A stretch of DNA of 11,774 nt from an uncultured Kouleothrix sp. (GCA_937858455.1 CALLYN010000051.1:1-11774); one strand, 5' to 3'. Shown: positions 1-7,067, numbered from the stretch's first letter. Program-made: numbers and translations. Notes: generated by a model from the letters alone, not told the origin.

Positions 1-121
1 CGCCCACCCGGCGCCAGATGTCGGCGTTTCCCTGGGGGTCGGCCCACACCGAGACGATGCCGGGGGTCGGGTCCCAGCCCCAGAGCCACTCGTCTTCGAG
101 GGTGGCGCGGGGGGTGGTCAC
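1..121 (-). CDS. 5' end of an unidentified gene, cut by the window edge
   Basis: An open frame runs from a GTG at 121 to the window edge. It encodes about 40 residues beginning MTTPRATLEDEWLWGWDP and continuing with a PGIVSVWADPQGN stretch. Its codons use G or C at nearly every third position, like the yceD-rpmF-fabD cluster next door, which supports real coding. No clear Shine-Dalgarno sequence precedes the GTG, so the start is tentative. The gene is divergent from yceD, and the two share a spacer of about 115 bases that contains the yceD promoter. The WDPTPGIV pattern faintly recalls the N-terminus of some family-B DNA polymerases, but that is a weak recollection and I assign no function. 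Confidence 0.5.
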   Translation of the reverse strand, partial: MTTPRATLEDEWLWGWDPTPGIVSVWADPQGNADIWRRVG

Positions 122-168
122 GGGCGGAGGGTACCGCGCCGGGCGCCGTCCGTCGTGCAACGCGTCGC

Positions 169-197
169 TTGACACGGGTGCCGCACGTCCATAGTCT
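169..197 (+). promoter_or_regulatory. Sigma-70-type promoter for yceD-rpmF-fabD
   Basis: TTGACA at 169-174 is a perfect -35 box. After exactly 17 bases comes TAGTCT at 192-197, which keeps the three most conserved -10 positions (TA...T). Transcription would begin near 204, leaving a leader of about 34 nt before the ATG at 238. This argues that the in-frame TTG at 169 is part of the promoter and not a start codon. Confidence 0.6.
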
Positions 198-237
198 CCG
201 CCGCCCGTCGCGCCTGGTGCTCGACGTCAGCGCCGCG

Positions 238-765
238 ATGTCACCGCCGCCCACCATCCGTGTCGACACGATCCCCGAGGAGGGGCTGTCGTTGAAGCTC
301 GCCCTCGACGTGGCGTGGCTCGCGCAGGTGCTCGGCGACGCGGAGATGAAGCCCGGCGAGGGCCCGCACAGCGCGGACCTGCGCCTCGACCTCGACGGCC
401 GCGACGTCATCGTGTCGGGCACCTTCGCCACCCGCGTGAAGGCGTCGTGCGTGGCGTGCCTGGAGGACATCGAGCTCCCGGTGAGCGCGGAGTTTCAGCT
501 CATGCTGTCCCCCGCCGCGAGCGCGAAGGCGCACCGCGCCCACGAGGAGGTCGAGCTCACCACGGGCGAGCTCGACGTCGACGTGTACACCGACGACGCC
601 ATCGACCTGTCGCACTGGCTCCGGGAGCAGATTCTCCTGGAGGCGCCCGTGCACCCGCGGCATGAGGGCGACTGCCCGAGGCCGCTCCACACCACCCCAT
701 CGCCCAACGGGGGATCCGAGCGCGCCATCGATCCGCGCCTCGCGCCCCTCTTGAAGCTTCGCTGA
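238..765 (+). CDS. yceD: YceD / DUF177 family protein
   Basis: A protein of 175 residues from the ATG at 238. YceD/DUF177 proteins are nearly always encoded just before rpmF and have been linked to 23S rRNA and ribosomal biogenesis, though the biochemical role is unsettled. Visible family signs are the CVAC pair at residues 71-74 inside a strand-rich core, the acidic EEVELTTGELDVDVY region at about 103-117, the helix DLSHWLREQILLEAPVHP at about 123-140, and the ending IDPRLAPLLKL. The usual second cysteine pair is reduced to a single Cys146. I chose the ATG at 238 because the longer frame begins at a TTG that is the -35 box. A GTG at 217 is also in frame. No strong Shine-Dalgarno sequence is seen before any of them. 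rpmF follows after 18 nt, so the two are surely co-transcribed. Confidence 0.85.
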   Translation: MSPPPTIRVDTIPEEGLSLKLALDVAWLAQVLGDAEMKPGEGPHSADLRLDLDGRDVIVSGTFATRVKASCVACLEDIELPVSAEFQLMLSPAASAKAHRAHEEVELTTGELDVDVYTDDAIDLSHWLREQILLEAPVHPRHEGDCPRPLHTTPSPNGGSERAIDPRLAPLLKLR

Positions 766-783
766 CGAAGGAGAACCCGAGCC

Positions 784-972
784 GTGGCCGTTCCGAAGAG
801 GAGAACCTCGCGCACCAAGCGCGACATGCGTCGTGCCAACCACGACAAGATCAACGCCCCGACCCTCACCCGCTGCACCAACTGCGGGGAGGTGACGCGG
901 CCCCACCGGGTGTGCGGCGCCTGCGGCCACTACGGCGGCGAGGCCGTCATCGAGAAGCCCGCGAGCGAGTGA
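784..972 (+). CDS. rpmF: 50S ribosomal protein L32
   Basis: A 62-residue protein, the normal L32 length, starting at a GTG 9 nt after the Shine-Dalgarno AAGGAGAA. It opens with the diagnostic MAVPKRRTSRTKRDMRRANH, a basic extension that threads into 23S rRNA. The second half carries the four-cysteine zinc ribbon CTNC...CGAC, so this is the zinc-binding form and not the zinc-free paralogue. It sits in the standard place between yceD and a fatty-acid synthesis gene, an arrangement that couples ribosome and lipid production in many bacteria. Nothing is missing or odd. Confidence 0.96.
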   Translation: MAVPKRRTSRTKRDMRRANHDKINAPTLTRCTNCGEVTRPHRVCGACGHYGGEAVIEKPASE

Positions 973-1003
973 CGCTCGCCGTCGTCTCGTCGGCGCGTTT
1001 ACC

Positions 1004-1732
1004 ATGAAGGTCGCGTTCGTCTTCCCGGGACAGGGCGCACAGGAGGTCGGCATGGGCCGATCGCTGGCGTCGTCCATCCCCGAGGCGCGCGCGGTGTTCG
1101 ACACCGTGGACGCTGCCCTCGGCGACGAAACGCCGCTCTCGTCCCTCTGCTTCGAAGGCCCCGCCGAGGCCCTCACCCTCACCGCCAACACGCAGCCCGC
1201 CATCCTCGCCATGAGCATGGCGTGCCTCGCGGCGTTGCGCGCGCGCCTCCCGACGCTCCAGCCCACGATGCTCGCGGGGCACTCCCTCGGCGAGTACAGC
1301 GCCCTCGTCGCCGCGGGGGGCCTCGACCTCCCCACGGCGGCGCGGCTCCTGCGCCTCCGCGGTCGCGCCATGCAAGAGGCCGTCGCCCCCGGCGAAGGCG
1401 CCATGGCCGCCGTCATCGCCCTCGACGACGACAGCGTCGAGCGGCTCTGCGCCGAAGTGCAGCAGGAAATGCCAGGGCACGTCGTGCAGGCGGCCAACTT
1501 CAACTGCCCCGGCCAGGTGGTGGTGGCGGGCAGCGCCGAGGCCGTCGCCTTCGTGCGGCGCTACCCGAGCGACGTATGGCCGACGCTCTGGGTCATCGAG
1601 CCGACCGCGTTGGTGAGGATCGTGTCGACGGCAAACCCCGGCGCGATCGTTACGTCAAACTGGATCAGCCCGAATGCACCGTCGATCAAACGTCCAAAGT
1701 TGACCTTGACCGATGAAGCCGAGGTGTCATAG
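1004..1732 (+). pseudogene. fabD: Malonyl-CoA:ACP transacylase, 3' part replaced at a junction
   Basis: FabD moves malonate from CoA to acyl carrier protein at the start of type II fatty-acid synthesis. Residues 1 to about 184 (to about nt 1556) are a clean FabD N-terminus: the FPGQGAQ loop at 7-13, TQPAI at 63-67, the nucleophile motif GHSLGE at 92-97 (Ser94), RLRG with Arg119, and NCPGQVVVAG at 167-176. The similarity then stops. The remaining frame, to the stop at 1732, is antisense to a gene of the neighbouring element and looks nothing like FabD. The SAPFH-type segment with the catalytic His and the whole C-terminal third of a protein of about 310 residues are absent. As it stands the product would be inactive. 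Because fabD is normally essential, an assembly join or a second intact copy is more likely than a simple gene loss. Confidence 0.85.
1545..1570. other. Junction between two unlike DNA segments
   Basis: To the left, codons belong to fabD on the + strand with extreme GC3. To the right, coding moves to the - strand with moderate GC and different codon habits. FabD similarity fades after the AEAVAFV residues (about nt 1536-1556), and a - strand gene ends with a TAG at 1561-1563. I found no convincing direct repeat shared by this point and the last 100 bases beyond the integrase; the best match is only TCGAGCC. Confidence 0.7.
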
Positions 1733-1824
1733 GTTGCGGGAGCACCATCGAGCATGAATGTGCCATTGGTACCCATCAGGCGCGTGGTGGCGCCGGTCGC
1801 CGGGTGGGTTTTTATCGTGATCAC
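1561..1824 (-). CDS. Small hypothetical protein, possibly cut at the junction
   Basis: 87 residues from a GTG at 1824, preceded at good spacing by AAGGAGTGA, a strong Shine-Dalgarno sequence. The sequence begins MITIKTHPATGATTRLMG and is rich in Thr, Val, Ile and Gly with few charges. It looks like a beta-rich soluble protein, with no signal peptide or membrane helix. I do not recognise the family. It is the last gene of the - strand block, 63 nt after the FtsK-like gene. The stop lies within a few bases of the apparent junction with foreign DNA, so the true C-terminus may be lost and the stop may be accidental. Confidence 0.55.
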   Translation of the reverse strand: MITIKTHPATGATTRLMGTNGTFMLDGAPATYDTSASSVKVNFGRLIDGAFGLIQFDVTIAPGFAVDTILTNAVGSMTQSVGHTSLG

Positions 1825-1841
1825 AGGTCACTCCTTGTCGA

Positions 1842-1873
1842 TTAACCAGTTAACGCTTAACCACTTAACTGGT
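1842..1873. repeat. Four TTAAC repeats with 7-8 bp spacing
   Basis: TTAAC begins at 1842, 1850, 1857 and 1865, spaced 8, 7 and 8. Read as longer units, the 15-mers TTAACCAGTTAACGC (1842-1856) and TTAACCACTTAACTG (1857-1871) form a near-perfect tandem repeat. The array also contains an inverted repeat, ACCAGTTAA (1845-1853) against TTAACTGGT (1865-1873). AACCACTTAA (1859-1868) recurs inverted as TTAAGTGGTT at 1925-1934 inside the end of the FtsK-like gene. The patch from about 1825 to 1945 is sharply AT-rich compared with everything around it. It is a candidate protein-binding array. Its position right after an FtsK-like gene matches that of TraB recognition loci in Streptomyces plasmids. Confidence 0.7.
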
Positions 1874-1887
1874 CAGAATGCGGAATA

Positions 1888-3474
1888 TCAAGCGGAAAGT
1901 ACGAGGCGTGCGGCCATTAATTCATTAAGTGGTTTATTGAGTGACCACTCAAACCGATCGCTCGTGTCGGCGCCAGCGCGCCGACGATCGAGCATGCGAC
2001 GGTTCCACATCGTACTCAGCTCAACCCGAATCACCTGCACATCGATCGCGAGTGCCTCGGCGATCTCTCGCGACGTACACCACGGCCGCGCATCCAAGAG
2101 CATCAGGATCTGCTCTTGTACCGTGGGCTCAGGTAGCTGCGTCGTGGGGGGCACCGTGCCGGCCGGCATTAGCTCTGTGGTTGGCTTAGGGGCGGATGCG
2201 CGCGACACGGGAGCGCCGGGGAGGGCGCGCGGCGTGTAGGGCCGGGGGGGCGCGTCCTGCGCCGCGTACGCCGCATCGTCGTCACCGACCAGTGGCACCG
2301 TCACTGTCACCGTCCCGTCGGGGCCGGCGTAGAGCGCGCGGCCTTTGTCCAGGCCCTGCACCGCCCGCGCCTGTGCGCTCGATCCGCGCGGGAGCAGAAA
2401 CTCAACGTTGCCCGGATCCATCCGGTGGATAATGCGGTGCGTGAACGCGCGGCGCAGCGCTGCCCCCAAATCGCCGCCCAGACTGGCCTTGCTCCAGTCG
2501 TGCGCGATCAGCACCCCGTGTACGCCGACGCCGGCGTACTCAGCTGCCATGCTCGGCAGGATCGCCAGCACATCGTCCGGCAGCAGCTCGCGCCACACCA
2601 GGTTACTAAATTCGTCAATCACCAAAATCACCGGCGTGCGGTCGGGGTCGCCCGCGACGCGCCGCTTGCCGATCTTGTCGGCCAGGCGCACCATCTGCGC
2701 GATCTCCTCGGGCGTCACGGCCTGCCGTGCGAGCCGCCCCGAGAGCGGCCGCAGGCGATTGAGCAGGCCATCCGTCTTCTGAATATGCGGATCGCCAATC
2801 AGCACATGCCAGCCGCTCAGCACGGCCTGATCAATCAGCAGGCTTGCAGTCACGCTCTTGCCGACGCGCGGCTGGCCGCCGATGCCGATGAAGCCGCACT
2901 CGGCCAGCTCGATGTACTGCGGCTGGCCGTCCGCATATCCCACCAGCAGCGAGTTCCCCGATCGGCAGACGTGCCCGATCTGCTGGAGCTGCGCCAGCTG
3001 GGGGCCGCTGCCGCTGGTGATCGCCGGCAGCGCCGGCGCGGGCGGCGGGCTGATGCTCAGCAGGTTGCCCAGCAGCTCGGGCGATGCGATCGGGTGCGTC
3101 TCATTGTGGTAGTGGGTGAGGGTCGGGCTGACGCCGGCGCGCATGTATTCGACCGCGTAGTGCTGATCGAGCGTGGTATGGGCCAGCTGCTCGGCCAGCT
3201 CGGGCACGTCGCGCACGTGAATAGGCATGCCGTTTTGCAGGTGGGTCAGCTCGGCCTGCCAGGCGCGTGCGCGCTGCTGCGCGCCGAAGGCGAAGACGAT
3301 CCGCGCGCCGCCGATGAGTAGCACCACAGTGGTGCTCAGGGCCAGCATGCCAAAGATCGTGGTGTGGTCCGCGATCAGCGCGGCCACGGCCTGGCTGATC
3401 GCCCACGCGACGCTGCCAACCACCAGCAGTCCCGCGCCAACGGCGATGCTGATGCCGATCTGTTTGGGGGACAT
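1888..3474 (-). CDS. Membrane-anchored FtsK/HerA-type DNA translocase with C-terminal winged helix
   Basis: 528 residues from an ATG behind the Shine-Dalgarno AAAGGAT. Two hydrophobic helices (about 6-30 and 40-64) anchor the N-terminus. A linker (70-190) leads to an FtsK/VirB4-superfamily ATPase: Walker A GGQPRVGKS at 199-207, IGDPH at 226-230, Walker B VILVIDEF at 282-289, and an IAHDWSKA segment near 323-330. A Pro-rich stretch (409-450) then connects to a winged-helix domain (about 452-512) with a CTSREIAEALAIDVQVIRVE helix-turn-helix. This order, membrane anchor - motor - winged helix, is that of FtsK and of actinomycete TraB, single-protein pumps that move double-stranded DNA between cells. 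It could instead be a TraD-type coupling protein, but no relaxase or secretion genes are present in the window. The gene is separated from the one upstream by 117 nt holding two hairpins. Confidence 0.85.
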   Translation of the reverse strand: MSPKQIGISIAVGAGLLVVGSVAWAISQAVAALIADHTTIFGMLALSTTVVLLIGGARIVFAFGAQQRARAWQAELTHLQNGMPIHVRDVPELAEQLAHTTLDQHYAVEYMRAGVSPTLTHYHNETHPIASPELLGNLLSISPPPAPALPAITSGSGPQLAQLQQIGHVCRSGNSLLVGYADGQPQYIELAECGFIGIGGQPRVGKSVTASLLIDQAVLSGWHVLIGDPHIQKTDGLLNRLRPLSGRLARQAVTPEEIAQMVRLADKIGKRRVAGDPDRTPVILVIDEFSNLVWRELLPDDVLAILPSMAAEYAGVGVHGVLIAHDWSKASLGGDLGAALRRAFTHRIIHRMDPGNVEFLLPRGSSAQARAVQGLDKGRALYAGPDGTVTVTVPLVGDDDAAYAAQDAPPRPYTPRALPGAPVSRASAPKPTTELMPAGTVPPTTQLPEPTVQEQILMLLDARPWCTSREIAEALAIDVQVIRVELSTMWNRRMLDRRRAGADTSDRFEWSLNKPLNELMAARLVLSA

Positions 3475-3496
3475 AGCACATCCTTTCGATGGGGCA

Positions 3497-3521
3497 GGCT
3501 GTGCTATACTCGCGCACAGCC
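3497..3521 (-). promoter_or_regulatory. Inverted repeat upstream of the FtsK-like gene
   Basis: GGCTGTGC (3497-3504) and GCACAGCC (3514-3521) form an 8-bp inverted repeat around a 9-nt centre that reads GCGAGTATA on the coding strand. It lies about 22 nt before the ATG. The TATAGC inside could serve as a -10 box, but no good -35 lies at the right distance. An operator over a weak promoter, or a leader hairpin, are both possible. Confidence 0.4.
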
Positions 3522-3548
3522 CGCGTTGCTACCTCAATGCGGGCCACT

Positions 3549-3582
3549 GGGGTGCGGCGTGGTTTCAGCACGTCCGCACCCC
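3549..3582 (-). terminator. Strong hairpin after the 120-aa gene (terminator or attenuator)
   Basis: GGGGTGCGG (3549-3557) pairs with CCGCACCCC (3574-3582). Inside, CGTG (3558-3561) pairs with CACG (3569-3572), with one bulged base. The hairpin starts 9 nt after the stop of the 120-aa gene. No T-run follows on the - strand, so it is not a textbook intrinsic terminator. It may attenuate or process the transcript between the 120-aa gene and the FtsK-like gene. Confidence 0.5.
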
Positions 3583-3591
3583 GCCGTGTGT

Positions 3592-3954
3592 CTACAGCAG
3601 ATCGTCCTCGATGCCCATTGCCTGCCGATACTCAGGGCTGTCGCGCTCCTGCGTCCGGGCCTCCTCCTCGTCGAATGGCGGCGGCGGCAGCGTCTTCGCG
3701 CCGTTGGCCACTTGGTCGCTCTCTTTTAGCTTGGCGAGCTTGGCCTCCAGCCGCGCGAGCTGCTCAGTATCCGCCGGCCATGGCCGGCCTTTCGCGTAGC
3801 GGATGCGCCGCTCGAGGTCGTTGACCTTCACATTGTGGCTGTAGCGCTGCTTTTGCGCCTCGAAACGTGTCAGCAGCTCGGCCAGCGCTGCTGGCGGAAT
3901 ATAGTCGGGCAGCTGCTCGAGCAGCCATTTCAGCGGGTAGGTTTCGGTGATCAT
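3592..3954 (-). CDS. Small acidic helical protein, unknown
   Basis: 120 residues from an ATG preceded by AAGGAGG, overlapping the stop of the 104-aa gene by 4 nt (ATGA). The N-terminus, MITETYPLKWLLEQLPDYIP, looks like a compact helical segment. A heptad-like helix follows (about 60-80, LARLEAKLAKLKE), and the tail is very acidic (PFDEEEARTQE...IEDDLL). There are no cysteines, signal peptide or membrane segments. I do not recognise the family. Its place at the end of a chain of overlapping genes, just before the DNA translocase, suggests an accessory role for the element. The acidic tail could contact a DNA-binding partner or mimic DNA, but that is speculation. Confidence 0.75.
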   Translation of the reverse strand: MITETYPLKWLLEQLPDYIPPAALAELLTRFEAQKQRYSHNVKVNDLERRIRYAKGRPWPADTEQLARLEAKLAKLKESDQVANGAKTLPPPPFDEEEARTQERDSPEYRQAMGIEDDLL

Positions 3955-4265
3955 CGGCCCTCCTTGCCGATTCGCGCATCGATCCGTTTGCGCAGAGCTG
4001 TTGCGAACTTCTTGGCAGCTGGTAGCGTCTTAGCCTGGCCGATCTGATACTCGAGGCGATACGACAGCTCCCCCACAAGCACCCACGCCTCGTGGTTGCG
4101 CTGCTGCCAGCCCTCCATCAGCGCCTCGGCGGTCGCGCGCTCTTTGGCCAGCCATGCGCGGTCAGCTTCGGCTTGCGCCAACCGTTCTCGCAGCTGATCG
4201 ATCTCGTCGGCCTGCTGCGCGATCAGCGGCCGATCGGCAATGGCCAGCGCGATTTCTTCGCTCAT
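3951..4265 (-). CDS. Small coiled-coil protein, unknown
   Basis: 104 residues starting at an ATG whose last bases form the TGA of the 875-aa gene (ATGA, 4262-4265). Residues about 18-55 (ADEIDQLRERLAQAEADR and on) make a regular coiled coil. The C-terminus is basic (KKFATALRKRIDARIGKEGR) and could bind nucleic acid. The Shine-Dalgarno sequence is weak (GGGAAAGTGA), so the gene probably depends on translational coupling to the gene before it. Coding is supported by clean 4-nt overlaps at both ends. No family is recognised. With its large upstream neighbour and the following 120-aa gene it forms a fixed unit that may make one complex (inference). Confidence 0.75.
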   Translation of the reverse strand: MSEEIALAIADRPLIAQQADEIDQLRERLAQAEADRAWLAKERATAEALMEGWQQRNHEAWVLVGELSYRLEYQIGQAKTLPAAKKFATALRKRIDARIGKEGR

Positions 4266-6889
4266 GCCGACTTCACTTTCCCGCGCAGATCCTGCTGGGC
4301 CTCGCCGATCTGGCGCGCGAGCGACTCGGCTATGTCCACCGCCACGCTGCCGTCGCTGACGAGCTGCTCAAGCTCGTCAGCGAGCGTTTCCAGCTCGGCT
4401 GCCGTGATGTCGTCGGCGGTACCGTCGGCGATCCGCAGCCGGCAGGTGGCCAGCTGCACGCGAATCCACCGGATCGGCGCGGCCAGCCGGCGCTCCAGCT
4501 CGGCGACGCGCTGCTCTTGCTGGTCGGCGTACGACTCGATCTGGTCGAGGTAGCGCAGCGTGGCGCTCACATCGGCCGAGGCGGGCCGCTGCGGCCGGCG
4601 CACGCCGATCGCGGGCTGTACCATATCTGGTACAGCGGTGAGCGCGGCGGCCGGCTGCTGGCGCCGCGCGCGCTCTGCCTCTCGCTCGGCGTGCGACCGC
4701 TCCGCATAGACCAGATGTTGCAGCATATCCGGCCAATCGTACTGATCAACACCGCTGCCACGCTCGTTCTTGCAGCTAAACTTGCCATACATGTTCATAG
4801 CGAGATTGAGGCCAATCGCCCGCGCGCGGCGCTGCGCGTCGGCGAAGTCGGCCGGCAGCGACACGACCGGCGCCGCCGCTGGCGGCTCGCGCTTGGCCTG
4901 CTGGTCTGCATAGCTACGGATCTCCTGAGATCTAATATAGCCTTCCAGTTCGCCGACCGACTTGTGATAGGCGTAGTTGGCCGCACCCTTCGCATTCATC
5001 GTGCGATAGCTCCTCGTCTCCTTGTAGACCAGCAGGCCCGTCCGCGTCGCGCGATCGGCTAACTCTTTGGGTAGTGGCCAGGGCAGCTGCTCAGGCACTG
5101 GCGCCTTCGGCTGGCCACGCTGCTCAGGCGCGGGGGCGGCCGTGTTATCGAGCGCCCGATCGATTGTGGCAAATGCCCGCGCGTGCAGCGCCGTATCGCG
5201 GATCTCGCGGGCGTGGCTGTACGCCTCTTGGATCTGCGCCGGCCGTGCGCTGTCGGCCCACTGGTCGAGCGTGGCGATGATCTTCTCGATCGCCTGCAGA
5301 TGCTGCGCGTCGGCCTGCGCGAGCTGCTCAGCCTTGCGCGCATCGACGGCGGCCTGCACCTGGCCAGCGGTCGGCGTCGCGCCACCTGCGGCCGTGCTTG
5401 CGACCTGCCAGGCCTGCCGCTGCTGCTCGGGGGTGTCGAGCTGGCCCAGCGGCCGCAGCGTGCGCTCGGGCACCTCCGAGTTGCCCACGGGCAACTCCAA
5501 GAGCCGCTCGATCTTCGCCGCGTTGAGCAAGCGCGAGACATAGCTCTTGCTGTACTGCTCGCCCAGCTCGGCAAATTCGAGCGCGCGCTGGCGAAAGCTG
5601 CCGAGTGAGATCTCGGCCTGGCCGAGATCCTGGCGCATGGCGTCGAGCGTCTCGCGCGCCTCGGCCGCATCCATCATCGCCACGCCAACCGCCACCGGCG
5701 CGGCCGGCGCGAGCGCGGCTGTCGCGAGCAGCGCCACGATCCGCTCGCGGCGTAGCCGGATCTGCTCGACGCGCGCGAGCGCCGCATCGTGCCAGCCGAT
5801 CAGGTGATGCCAGCGGCCGTCGGGCGTGAAGGTGGCCGTCTGCCAGGTGTAGCGCGCCGCGACGAGCTGCGCGTGCAGCGCGTCGTCGAGGTCGGTGGCC
5901 TGCCGATCGCGCGTGACAACCAGGCCGCGCTTGATCGCGGCCGGCGAGAGCGCTGCTGGCTTGGCACGTGTGACCGTGCGGAATTGATGACATTGCGCGC
6001 ACAACGCAAGGCCTGGCGTGCTGAGATCCTCGATCCGCTGCGGCTCTTCGTGCTGCATCGCCATTCCACAGGCGCTCACAAAGCGAATCTTGGCGCTTCT
6101 GCTGGGATCTGAGCGCCACGTGTGGGCCAGCGTCTTCGAGGTATTGTTGCGGTGGAAACCGTAAAACCAGGGGCCAACCAGCTCGGGGAACTTCGCCGGT
6201 GCGGCCGGCTGGGGCGCCTGCAGGGCCGCGTAGCGCCCATCGCCAAGCGCGGCCTGGTAGGTGCCCAGCTCGCGCAGTAGCTTCTGCCAGGCTTCGTAGG
6301 CGGTTTGTGCGTCCTGCTGGCGCGTCTCGATCATCCGCCAGTGATCATCGCTTGGGCAGACGAAGTGATCGCGCTGGTGCGTGGTCGACCAGGGCTTACC
6401 GTCGCGCACCGTATTGAGCATTTTGGGCGTGTGCGCACTGATCTCACTGCGGGAGATACGCGGCACGGGGTTGCCGATAAAGTAATGCGTATCCGTGCTG
6501 TCGGGATCGTCGACGCTGATCACCGTCGGGCTGAGTGGGTTCGGCGCGGTCTTGACGCCGCCGGCCTCGGCCAGCCGCGTGGCGTAGCTGCCAAGCCGGC
6601 GCAGCTCGCCGGCGAAGCGATCGATCGCCAGCTGGAGATCCGCGCGGGCGCGCTCGATGCGCTGCCAGGCCGCCTCGTCCGGCACACACCAGACGTGATA
6701 CTGCTGCTTCGTGACGCCGGATTTCCCTTTAATTGGCTTTACGTCGCCGATCGTGCCGAACTCCAGTGCCACCGTCGTCGGGGTGTGATACTTGGTTTGG
6801 AGCCGCTCGATCGGCGCGAGCTTCCAGGGGTGGCTCTGATCGGCCACGTAGAGCACGTGCGGCACAATCGGCGGGGTGTGATTACTCAT
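4262..6889 (-). CDS. Large multidomain protein with repeated N-terminal module and ParB-like HTH
   Basis: 875 residues from the ATG at 6889, preceded by AGAAAGAGA. An in-frame extension to 7000 exists but overlaps the 61-aa gene and lacks a ribosome site. Residues about 51-102 and 165-211 are two copies of a module: KP...YHVWCVPDEAAWQRIE...LRRLGSY and KP...HFVCPSDDHWRMIE...LRELGTY. A weaker third copy lies at about 350-385 (ATFTPDGRWHHLIGWHDAAL). Between them, C274 and CAQC (297-300) may bind zinc. Residues about 418-515 resemble the DNA-binding part of ParB/KorB-like proteins: a helix-turn-helix around YSKSYVSRLLNAAKI, then PERTLRPLGQLDTPEQQRQA and PTAGQVQAAV. The C-terminal half is helical, with coiled coil at 785-805 and 830-870. 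DNA binding for partition, replication control or transfer is plausible. The overall architecture is unfamiliar to me. Confidence 0.85.
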   Translation of the reverse strand: MSNHTPPIVPHVLYVADQSHPWKLAPIERLQTKYHTPTTVALEFGTIGDVKPIKGKSGVTKQQYHVWCVPDEAAWQRIERARADLQLAIDRFAGELRRLGSYATRLAEAGGVKTAPNPLSPTVISVDDPDSTDTHYFIGNPVPRISRSEISAHTPKMLNTVRDGKPWSTTHQRDHFVCPSDDHWRMIETRQQDAQTAYEAWQKLLRELGTYQAALGDGRYAALQAPQPAAPAKFPELVGPWFYGFHRNNTSKTLAHTWRSDPSRSAKIRFVSACGMAMQHEEPQRIEDLSTPGLALCAQCHQFRTVTRAKPAALSPAAIKRGLVVTRDRQATDLDDALHAQLVAARYTWQTATFTPDGRWHHLIGWHDAALARVEQIRLRRERIVALLATAALAPAAPVAVGVAMMDAAEARETLDAMRQDLGQAEISLGSFRQRALEFAELGEQYSKSYVSRLLNAAKIERLLELPVGNSEVPERTLRPLGQLDTPEQQRQAWQVASTAAGGATPTAGQVQAAVDARKAEQLAQADAQHLQAIEKIIATLDQWADSARPAQIQEAYSHAREIRDTALHARAFATIDRALDNTAAPAPEQRGQPKAPVPEQLPWPLPKELADRATRTGLLVYKETRSYRTMNAKGAANYAYHKSVGELEGYIRSQEIRSYADQQAKREPPAAAPVVSLPADFADAQRRARAIGLNLAMNMYGKFSCKNERGSGVDQYDWPDMLQHLVYAERSHAEREAERARRQQPAAALTAVPDMVQPAIGVRRPQRPASADVSATLRYLDQIESYADQQEQRVAELERRLAAPIRWIRVQLATCRLRIADGTADDITAAELETLADELEQLVSDGSVAVDIAESLARQIGEAQQDLRGKVKSA

Positions 6890-7067
6890 GGGCGGTCTCT
6901 TTCTTGACAATGCCCTGGGCCGCTGCGCAGGCCGGGCAGAACGTTTGGAGCTGGTAGCAGCCGTCGGTCTGCTCGGCCACGCGCCCGATCGTCGCCACAT
7001 TCGTACAGCGACGCAGCGCAGCGACGCGCTGCGAGCAGCGCAGCGGCGGGCTCAGCGTGACAATCAC
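6882..7067 (-). CDS. 61-aa cysteine-rich protein, probable zinc ribbon
   Basis: I start this at a GTG (7065-7067) that shares bases with the TGA of the 96-aa gene (GTGA overlap), not at the far upstream ATG of the same frame, which would lie deep inside that gene. The 61 residues have cysteines at 10, 20 and 36 and a CPAC pair at 43-46, in the context ...RRCTNVATIGR...GCYQLQTFCPACAAA. This looks like a small zinc ribbon. The stop overlaps the start of the 875-aa gene by 8 nt, so translation is coupled on both sides. No known family is assigned. A nucleic-acid-binding or protein-binding adaptor is the usual fate of such folds. Confidence 0.7.
   Translation of the reverse strand: MIVTLSPPLRCSQRVAALRRCTNVATIGRVAEQTDGCYQLQTFCPACAAAQGIVKKETAHE

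Noticed and set aside
169..237. Earlier TTG start for yceD
   Set aside because: The TTG belongs to a perfect TTGACA box with a matching -10 at 17 bp, and no ribosome site precedes it. The extra residues do not look like the family.
241..1503. Long - strand open frame (420 codons) opposite yceD, rpmF and fabD
   Set aside because: It is antisense to three recognised genes in very GC-rich DNA, where long empty frames are expected. The translation is Arg/Ala-rich with no domain.
2425..3321. + strand frame of 298 codons opposite the FtsK-like gene
   Set aside because: It is a shadow of a gene with Walker motifs on the other strand. The composition is Arg/Gln/His-rich and lacks features.
4154..5062. 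+ strand frame of 302 codons opposite the 875-aa gene
   Set aside because: It is antisense to the overlapping, ribosome-site-bearing - strand operon. The translation is low-complexity Arg/Ala/Leu.
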